Below are positions 57,243 through 64,000 of a stretch of DNA of 64,000 nt, one piece after another. Position numbers and translations under genes: made by a program. The stretch comes from Xanthobacter dioxanivorans (GTDB lineage Bacteria > Pseudomonadota > Alphaproteobacteria > Rhizobiales > Xanthobacteraceae), in assembly GCF_016807805.1 (NCBI RefSeq), contig NZ_CP063362.1, forward strand, positions 2,221,001 through 2,285,000, written 5' to 3'. The notes below the pieces were generated by a model. The model was not told the origin of the DNA. It did not search any database and was given only the letters and a program-made list of their open reading frames with translations. Position 1 is the first letter of the stretch. Each line of letters opens with the position of its first letter.

Positions 57243-59321
57243 ATGGGATTGGGATCGGTGGGGGCAGCGGCGGCGTATCTCGACGGTCTCAATGCCGAGC
57301 AGAGGCGCGCGGTCGAACACGGCGTGGCCGAGGGCGCGGGGCGGCCCGGACCGCCCCTTCTTATCATCGCCGGTGCGGGGTCGGGCAAGACCAACACCCT
57401 TGCCCACCGGGTTGCCCACTTGATCGTGGGCGGCGCCGATCCGGGCCGCATCCTGCTGATGACATTCTCCCGGCGCGCCGCCACCGAGATGACGAAGCGC
57501 GTGGAGCGCATCTGCAACAAGGTGCTGGCTGACCGGGGTCTGACGAATGCCCTGACCTGGGCGGGCACGTTCCACGGCATCGGCGCCCGGTTGCTGCGCG
57601 ATTATGCCGAGCAGATGGGGATCGATCCCGCCTTCACGATCCACGATCGGGTGGATGCCGCCGATCTCATGAGCCTGGTCCGGCACGAGCTCGGATTTTC
57701 CAAGACCCAGTCCCGTTTTCCCGCCAAGGGCACCTGCCTTGCCATTTATTCCCGCGCTGTGAATTCCACCCGGCCTCTGGCGGAAGTTCTGGCCCGGGCC
57801 TTTCCGTGGTGCGTCGGCTGGCATGACGAGCTGAAGCAGCTCTTCGGCGCCTATGTCGAGGCCAAGCAGGCGCAGAACGTGCTCGATTACGATGATCTTC
57901 TGCTTTATTGGGCGCAGCTCGTCACCGAGCCAGCGATCGCACGGGACATGGGCGCACGCTTCGACCATGTGATGGTGGACGAGTATCAGGACACGAACAG
58001 CCTGCAGGCGTCCGTCTTGCTCGGCCTCAAGCCGGATGGCTACGGGCTTACGGTGGTCGGCGACGACGCCCAGTCCATCTATGCCTTCCGTGCGGCGACG
58101 GTGCGCAACATCCTGGACTTTCCGGACCATTTCCGCCCGCGCGCAGAGGTGGTCACGCTGGAGCGAAACTATCGCTCCTGCCAGCCGATTCTCGAAGCCG
58201 CAAATGCCGTCATCGGTCTTGCCAGCGAGCGTTTCACCAAGAACCTCTGGACAGATCGCGCTTCCGCCGAGAAGCCGGAACTGGTGAGCGTGCGCGACGA
58301 GATGGAGCAGGCACGCTTCATCGCCGACCGCGTTCTGGAAAACCGGGAAGTGGGCACTGCCCTGAAGCAGCAGGCGGTGCTGTTCCGGACCTCCAGTCAC
58401 GCCGGGCCGCTGGAGGTGGAGCTCACCCGTCGCAACATTCCGTTCGTGAAATTCGGCGGGCTGAAGTTCCTCGATGCGGCTCATGTGAAGGATCTGCTGG
58501 CGGTCCTGCGCTTTGCCCAGAACGGCCGCGACCGCATCGCCGGCTTCCGCCTCCTGCAACTGCTGCCCGGCCTCGGCCCGGCCTCTGCGCAGAAGATACT
58601 GGATCGGGTTGCTGATCTGCCGGATCCTATTGCCGCGCTGTCGGACGTGCAGGCCCCCGCAAAGGTGGGCGATGCGTGGAGCCAGCTGGTCGCGATGCTT
58701 CAGGGGATTTCCCAGGCGACCTGGCCCGCGCAGATCGAACTGGCGCGGCTCTGGTACGAGCCGCATCTTGAGCGCATCCACGAGGATGCCGGCCTGCGGG
58801 CGGCGGATCTGACGCAACTGGAGCAGATCGCGGCGGGATATGGCTCACGCGAGAGGTTTCTGACGGAGCTGACGCTCGATCCGCCGGATGCCACAAGCGA
58901 TCAGGCGGGTGTGCCGCTGTTGGATGAGGACTATCTCATCCTCTCCACCATCCATTCGGCGAAGGGGCAGGAGTGGAAGTCCGTCTTCGTCATGAACGTG
59001 GTCGATGGCTGCATTCCAAGCGATCTCGGTGCAGGCCAGACCGAGGAACTGGAGGAAGAGCGACGCCTGCTCTATGTGGCCATGACCCGGGCGAGGGATG
59101 CCCTGCATCTCGTCACACCGCAGCGCTTTTTCGTCCACGGCCAGCCTGTCAAAGGGGACCGGCACGTCTATGCCGCGCGAACGCGCTTCATCCCGAAGTC
59201 CGTTCTTCCGCACTTTGATCATGTGTCGTGGCCAAAGGCCGGTCCCGAGGATGTCAGGACCGGCGCCGTCCGGAATGTCAGGATCGATGTGGGCGCGCGT
59301 CTGCGAAGCATGTGGCAGTAG
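57243..59321 (+). CDS. UvrD/Rep-type SF1A DNA helicase
   Basis: 692 residues. SF1A motifs in order: Q motif LNAEQRRAVEH, Ia/I IAGAGSGKTNTLAHRV, II VMVDEYQDTN, III VVGDDAQSIYAFRAA, IV ERNYRSCQPIL, V ILSTIHSAKGQEWKSVFVMNVVDG, VI LLYVAMTRARDAL. It moves 3'-5' on single-stranded DNA in its relatives. It is shorter than UvrD by the C-terminal tail. It stands alone here rather than in a repair operon and lies beside mobile genes, which makes a defence-associated helicase possible but unproven. Confidence 0.9.
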   Translation: MGLGSVGAAAAYLDGLNAEQRRAVEHGVAEGAGRPGPPLLIIAGAGSGKTNTLAHRVAHLIVGGADPGRILLMTFSRRAATEMTKRVERICNKVLADRGLTNALTWAGTFHGIGARLLRDYAEQMGIDPAFTIHDRVDAADLMSLVRHELGFSKTQSRFPAKGTCLAIYSRAVNSTRPLAEVLARAFPWCVGWHDELKQLFGAYVEAKQAQNVLDYDDLLLYWAQLVTEPAIARDMGARFDHVMVDEYQDTNSLQASVLLGLKPDGYGLTVVGDDAQSIYAFRAATVRNILDFPDHFRPRAEVVTLERNYRSCQPILEAANAVIGLASERFTKNLWTDRASAEKPELVSVRDEMEQARFIADRVLENREVGTALKQQAVLFRTSSHAGPLEVELTRRNIPFVKFGGLKFLDAAHVKDLLAVLRFAQNGRDRIAGFRLLQLLPGLGPASAQKILDRVADLPDPIAALSDVQAPAKVGDAWSQLVAMLQGISQATWPAQIELARLWYEPHLERIHEDAGLRAADLTQLEQIAAGYGSRERFLTELTLDPPDATSDQAGVPLLDEDYLILSTIHSAKGQEWKSVFVMNVVDGCIPSDLGAGQTEELEEERRLLYVAMTRARDALHLVTPQRFFVHGQPVKGDRHVYAARTRFIPKSVLPHFDHVSWPKAGPEDVRTGAVRNVRIDVGARLRSMWQ

Positions 59322-59414
59322 CGGCGGAAGACCCCGCATTCCTGTGCAGGGCATGGGATGTATTTCGCATCGGGTGAACCGCTGAAGTGTCCTCCTGGTG
59401 CGCCCAAGCCAATC

Positions 59415-59966
59415 CTAGGGAGTGGGCGCAATGCGCCCGATGGTGGCCGTGCTGACACCCATGACCCTGGCGATGTGCCGCACGCTTTCGCCTTCGGCAC
59501 GAAGTTTGGCAACATAAGCTCGCTGATCGGCCGTCAGCACGCTCTTGCGGCCGAACTTGACTCCTCGCGCCTTGGCGCGAATGCGTCCTTCGCCTGTGCG
59601 GGTCTTGATCAGTTCGCGCTCGAACTCAGCCAGGCCGCCGAGCACCGTCAGCATGAGACGGCCGTGCGGCGTGGTCGTATCCGCCCAAGCATCCGAGAGG
59701 GAGCGAAACGCCGCCTTCCGTTCGCTGACTTCGGCAAGCACGTTGAGCAGATCTCGCGTGGACCGTGCGAGGCGATCGAGCCGCGCGACAACGAGCACAT
59801 CGCCGGCTGAGAGCGAGGCGATGCAGCGGCGCAACTCGCGCCTGTCGGTCTTGGCGCCGCTGGCCGTCTCAGCAAAGACTTTCTTGCAGCCTGAGGTCTT
59901 GAGGTGCTCGATCTGGCTGTCTAGCGTCTGTCCGTCAGTAGATACGCGCGCATAGCCGATGATCAT
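59415..59966 (-). CDS. Serine recombinase/resolvase (Tn3-type, small)
   Basis: 183 residues. Catalytic Ser9 in IGYARVST, LVVARLDRLARSTRDLLN with the conserved Arg pair, and LSDAWADTTTPHGRLMLTVLGGLAEFERELI; a C-terminal helix-turn-helix ends VRHIARVMGVSTATIGRI. Full-length and intact, with no transposase nearby. It probably acts at the site just upstream and belongs to a Tn3-like remnant or a solitary invertase. Confidence 0.9.
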   Translation of the reverse strand: MIIGYARVSTDGQTLDSQIEHLKTSGCKKVFAETASGAKTDRRELRRCIASLSAGDVLVVARLDRLARSTRDLLNVLAEVSERKAAFRSLSDAWADTTTPHGRLMLTVLGGLAEFERELIKTRTGEGRIRAKARGVKFGRKSVLTADQRAYVAKLRAEGESVRHIARVMGVSTATIGRIAPTP

Positions 59967-59996
59967 GCGTGCATTATGAGACTATAATTCGAGACA
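59967..59996. promoter_or_regulatory. Possible resolvase binding site
   Basis: Immediately upstream of the resolvase start, an AT-rich stretch with GAGAC repeated 13 bases apart around TATAATTC and outer ends resembling TGTCTCGAATTAT, a Tn3-res-like half site. Weak evidence: no second subsite was confirmed. Confidence 0.35.
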
Positions 59997-60078
59997 TGCA
60001 AGTCATTGATTTTGTGCAGGCCGTCGCGCGTCTCAAATGTTTTGATTTTTGAGTCGCAGTGTCTTTGGATCGAGGCGA

Positions 60079-60522
60079 TTAATCGTGTCGATTCCCGATG
60101 GACGCCGCAAGGTGCGCAGGCGCGCTGAGCAATCCACTCGCTTCCGCGGTCTGAAGCAGCGAAGATAGAACGCCATTGCTCGTGCTCGTGAACTCCGCCA
60201 TGGCCTGTATCAGGTTTCCAAGATGTGCCGAGACGTGATCGGCCTCGGTTTTGATCAGGCTGTCGAGCGAAGTTTGGGCGTCGTCGAACTTCCGCGTGAC
60301 GAGATCTCCGACAACCGCTTTTACCCCATCGACGAATTCCGACGCATTGCCTGACGGCAGGTGCGCGTCGATAGTGCTAAGGAACTTGTCCCAGGCGCTG
60401 GTCAAGGCCGCCTCAGTCTTTTCGGGAAGCGCATCGAGTAGCTTAGCGATGCGCTTCTCTTCTGCGTTGACGATGGCTTCGAGCGTCTTCACGTGGGCGG
60501 ATGAGGTATCGGTAGTGCTCAT
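60079..60522 (-). CDS. Hypothetical helical protein downstream of the RTX gene
   Basis: About 147 residues from MSTTDTSSAHVKTLE at 60522; an upstream ATG at 60534 adds four residues. Predicted to be mostly helical, with no signal peptide or known domain. Near its C-terminus NLIQAMAEFTSTSNG resembles NSLVQAMATFSDNYN at the end of the RTX protein encoded just upstream, so the two may share a C-terminal recognition element. It lies 81 bases beyond the RTX stop and past a strong hairpin, on the same strand. Confidence 0.6.
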   Translation of the reverse strand: MSTTDTSSAHVKTLEAIVNAEEKRIAKLLDALPEKTEAALTSAWDKFLSTIDAHLPSGNASEFVDGVKAVVGDLVTRKFDDAQTSLDSLIKTEADHVSAHLGNLIQAMAEFTSTSNGVLSSLLQTAEASGLLSAPAHLAASIGNRHD

Positions 60523-60563
60523 TTTATGTCTCAATCTTTGATCTGCCGTGGATCGTCCCGATC

Positions 60564-60595
60564 AAGCCCGGCGGCTCCGTTGAGCCGCCGGGCTT
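60564..60595 (-). terminator. Strong hairpin after the RTX gene
   Basis: A perfect 14-bp stem (AAGCCCGGCGGCTC with GAGCCGCCGGGCTT, loop of four) begins 8 bases past the RTX stop codon. Very stable, but without a U-run, so either a terminator of modest efficiency or a stabiliser between the RTX gene and the small downstream gene. Confidence 0.7.
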
Positions 60596-60603
60596 GGCGA
60601 GGG

Positions 60604-63600
60604 TTATGCGTGCCAGGCGCTTCCCTGGGCGGCGATGACTGCGGCGTCGGTGATGGTGGCACTTTCGGGCGCGGTCGGATCGAAGGCAGAGCCGTAGGCC
60701 GAGTTGTAGTTGTCCGAGAACGTGGCCATGGCCTGGACCAGGCTGTTCACTTGCTGGGCCGAGGTCAGCTGTAGCCCGTCCTGCGCAGCAATCTTCGACA
60801 GTTGCTCCCAGCTCGTGGTGGACGTGTCTTTGTACCAGTCCTTGATGGTTACTTGCTCCGAGGTTCCGAGCACGTCGATGACGAGGTCGTTGCCCTGCTG
60901 GATGAACCAGAGGTCGTCATGGTCGACGGCGATGTCGAGCTCGCCTGAAGGCCCCGTGTTCGACGACAGGCCGTTGATGATGATTTCGCTCTGCTGTGCA
61001 GCGGAGAAGATATAGGTATCGGTTCCGCCCCCTCCGGTGAGCGTGTCGGTGCCGCCGCCGCCGGTGAGCACGTTGTTTGAGGTGTTTCCCGTCAGTGTAT
61101 CATCAGCCTGGCTGCCGACGAGATTCTCGAAGTTCTTCACCTTGTCTCCGACGGAATCGCTGCCGGTGGCACCTGAAGCTGTGGTTTGCGCACCGGCGGC
61201 TCCGAGGGTGATGCTGACCGCTAGTGTCGACGCCGCGTAGCTGAGAGTGTCGATGCCGGCGCCGCCATCCATGGTGTCTCCATCGGCCCCGCCAATGATA
61301 AGATCATCGCCGACCCCGCCCGAGATCGTGTCGGCGCCGGCACCTCCGGTGAGGACGTTATTGAGGCTATTGCCGGTGATGGTGTCGGCCTTGGTGCCCC
61401 CGATGACGTTCTCGAAGTTGACGAACTTGTCCCCATAGTCGTCGGTCGTGGAGAGGATGCTGGAGGACGTAGCCTGCACCCCGGCTTCACCCAGCGCCAC
61501 CTTGATCGCAGTGGTGGAGCCTTCGTAGCTGAGGGTGTCGATGCCCGCGCCGCCATCCATGGTGTCGGCTCCCGCGCCACCGATGATCGTGTCGTTCCCG
61601 CCACCGCCGTTGAGGGTGTCTGCCCCGGCGCCGCCGCTCAGCACGTTGTCGAGGCTGTTGCCGGTGAAGGTGTCGGCCTTGGTGCCGCCGATGATGTTCT
61701 CGAAGTTCGTGAACTTGTCCCCATAATCGTCGGCGGTGGTGACTGTGTCGGTGGACGTTGCCTGGATGCCGGCCTCACCCAGAGCCACCTTTATGGCAGT
61801 GGTCGAGCCATCGTAGCTCAGGGTGTCGATGCCGGCCCCGCCATCCATGGTGTCGGCACCCGCGCCGCCGATGATCACATCGTCACCGTCGCCGCCGTTG
61901 AGGGTGTCTGCGCCTGCGGCGCCGTTGAGGGTATTCGCGCTGGCATTGCCGGTCAGGGTGTCGTTCCCGGACCCACCGACGACCACCTCGATGTTGCTGA
62001 GCTGGTCGCCGGCGGCTTCTCCTCCCGTTGCAACGCCGGTCAGGAGGTTGACCGTCACGCCGGCGCTGTCGGTGGTGTAGGAGGCCGTATCGCTCCCAGC
62101 GCCGCCATCGAGGATATCGGCGCCGGTGCCACCCACGAGGATGTCGTCCCCGTCATTGCCCTTGAGGGTGTCGGCCGCATCGTCGCCGTACAGTGTGTCG
62201 GCGTCGTTGCCGCCTTGGATGTAGTCAGCGCCGGTGCCGCCGTGGATGGTGTCGGCGCCGTCGCCCCCGATGAGGATGTCGTCGAGCGCCCCCCCGGTGA
62301 TGGTGTCGTTGCCTGCGCCGCCGTCGATATAGCCGTTGGCGGCCGAGTTGCCGGTGATGGTGTCGTTGCCGGCGTTGGCGATAAGAGCTTCCAGATTGCC
62401 GGTTGCCATGTTGATGGTGGCGTTTGTCGTGTTGGTAAGAATGCCGGTGTCGTAGCCGGCGCCCCCATCGATGGCCTGGGGTACCCCGCCTACGGTCCCT
62501 AACCCTAGATAATCCCCCCGGTAAAGCCGCCGGCCCTGCCGTAGCTGCTCTGGTCAAAGAAGATCGTGTCGTCACCGAGGCCACCCAACAGGGTATCCGT
62601 GTTGCCCAAGCCGCCATCGATCACGTCGGCTCCATCTCCGCCCTGAAGGTAATCGACGCCGTGTCCAGACTGCGAGCCCGAGATATACACCGGTGTGCTT
62701 CCGAATGCGGTTACCCAATTTCCGACAGCACTATCGGTGCCGATGTATCCGGTTACGGTGTAGCCGGGCTGGCTATCGGTTTTTGGTTGGCTGAGGAGCT
62801 GGAGGCTCGGCAGCCATGGCATTTGGGTCGTTGCCGGGCTGTTGACTGCAACTGCAACATGATTGCGGTTGGCGCCGCCGATCGTGTATTGGCTCTGGGA
62901 GCCATTAAGAAGAATGTGGGTCGCTGCGAGTACTGGTGTCCGGGTATTTCCGTTATTGCCAAGCAGGGTCACCACGGTTTGCGCTTTCGCAGGTATACTG
63001 TCTGCTTCGTAATAGACATTCTGCTGCCCACTCGACGTGATGTAAGAAAAACCGTAAGGATCTGGTTGCGAAATCTTTACAGAATAAGTATTTTGTACGA
63101 GCAGTCCGCGCGTATAGGATACATTCGCCTGCGTGCGGATGATCTGATCGTTGCTTCCGACCGTGGTCACGTTGGCATCGGTCGCAGCTATAATGGTGTC
63201 GTTGGATCCGTAGACCGTGACGGAGGCGCCTGAGGCAACAGTAAGGCTGCCGTTTTCGAGCCAGACCCGATTCGTTTCGCCCAAGACATAGGCGTTGGTT
63301 TCACCGTCATCCAGGGCGACCGAGTTACCGTCGCCATTGATAAAGGTCCGCTCGGAATTATTGATGTCGACCGTGGTCGTCTTGGACTCGCCGTTCGCGC
63401 TCACCTCGATGACGAAGCTGCCGGTCACCGTGTTGCCGTTGTAGTCGGTGTGGGTCGTCGTCGAGCTGCCGTCGATATGTATCACTGTCGTTTCAACGGC
63501 CTCATACTTCCCGTTGAGGTCGCTATCCTGCTGAACGGTCTTGGTCAGACCGTCGGCGCTGATCGTGGTGACGATCTTGTCCTTGTTGCTTCCATTGCTG

Positions 63601-64000
63601 TTGAGGTGATGCCCCGTGGTCGCCTGGCTGCCGTCAATATTAATCTGTGTCGTTTCCGTGTAGTCGTTGGTGCCGTTGCCGTCCGTATCGGAGACCGTAG
63701 ACCGGCTGCGACCGTCGGTGCTCGTTGTAATGGTGGAGGAGTCGATGGGCGTCCCCGTGGCCGTCTTGTTGCTGACGACCGTCGTGGAACCGCCGTCAGC
63801 GGAAACTGTCGTCGCCTCGACGTGGTCGTAGTAGTTGTCGCCGTCGGTGTCTTTTTGCAGCGTGGTCGTGCGCCCATCGGCGCTGAGGGTCATGATACCC
63901 TGCTGGTGTACCGAACCGTCGACATTGGTGTCGATGATGGTCTCGGTCCGGCTGCCGTCGATGTTCTCAACGGTCACGTCGGAACGCGTCCGATCCGTGG
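60604..64000 (-). CDS. RTX-type calcium-binding secreted protein, N-terminus beyond the window, frameshifted
   Basis: At least 1130 residues; the frame opens beyond 64000. The visible N-terminal part has EF-hand-like repeats about 40 residues long (DTDGDNYYDHVEAT, DTDGNGTNDYTETT, DSDLNGKYEAVETT, each followed by DGS). The middle and end are glycine-aspartate nonapeptides (GGAGNDTITGG type), including a module repeated every 288 bases. The C-terminal LWFIQQGNDLVIDVLGTSEQVTIKDWY is the domain seen in type I secretion substrates. The frame slips at a six-base C run at 62514-62519; one added base gives TGGDYLGLG and rejoins. Secreted or cell-surface, with calcium-dependent folding. No type I secretion genes in view. 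Confidence 0.85.
61240..62100 (-). repeat. 288-bp tandem coding repeats in the RTX gene
   Basis: Three near-identical modules with a 288-base (96-residue) period. Each reads GADTMDGGAGIDTLSY, then KVALGEAG or equivalent, DDYGDKF and FENIIGGTKAD. They arise by recent duplication inside the gene. Confidence 0.8.

Noticed and set aside
1..64000. CRISPR arrays, rRNA and tRNA genes
   Set aside because: No regularly spaced direct repeats and no convincing cloverleaf or rRNA sequence were seen in the intergenic regions by eye.

Overview
The window is GC-rich alphaproteobacterial DNA, most likely from the order Hyphomicrobiales. That placement is an inference from codon use, the TRAP and hydantoinase gene types and the RND operon style; no rRNA or tRNA is present to fix it. 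It has a metabolic half (about 0-34 kb) and an accessory half (about 34-64 kb).

0-5.4 kb: an acyl-CoA-type operon on the minus strand (thiolase, DUF35 zinc-ribbon/OB partner, tripartite tricarboxylate-type binding protein) and a Crp/Fnr regulator. Next comes a scar made of an IS3 orfA fragment, an IclR C-terminal fragment and an acyl-CoA dehydrogenase fragment. 5.4-11.3 kb: an RND efflux operon (adaptor, pump, AcrR-like repressor last) with a 24-bp AcrR-type operator between it and a divergent glutathione peroxidase. 11.3-16.6 kb: a decayed IS3 transposase remnant, then an overlapping gene pair: a protein carrying both a subtilisin triad and a thermolysin-like zinc site, and a metallo-beta-lactamase-fold hydrolase.

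16.7-23.7 kb: a phosphorus cluster with a Na/Pi cotransporter, metallophosphoesterase, PhnC/PhnE/PhnD-type importer, HAD phosphatase and RpiR regulator, but no C-P lyase. 24.2-34.5 kb: a gamma-glutamyl/5-oxoproline-type catabolic set (gamma-glutamyltransferase-like, hydantoinase B and A, TRAP transporter, mandelate-racemase-like enzyme) with a divergent XRE-cupin regulator.

34.5-60 kb is accessory DNA. It holds an integrase remnant, an XRE regulator and a TPR/O-GlcNAc-transferase-like gene. A three-gene FAD-protein / middle-component / SMC-like ATPase operon resembles ABC-three-component conflict systems. DUF2971 and HEAGH-peptidase genes, a small tyrosine recombinase and unknown genes follow. 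The most striking locus is a ~1559-codon nuclease-STAND NTPase gene cut by a complete IS66 element with a perfect 8-bp target duplication. A UvrD-like helicase and a serine resolvase follow. From 60 kb to the end lies a small gene and a large secreted RTX protein running off the window.

Six genes are broken by what looks like one missing base, five of them in a G/C homopolymer run (AcrR, glutathione peroxidase, HyuA, racemase, RTX protein) and one at a GG dinucleotide (XRE-cupin). This points to a consensus-sequence artefact rather than six independent pseudogenes.
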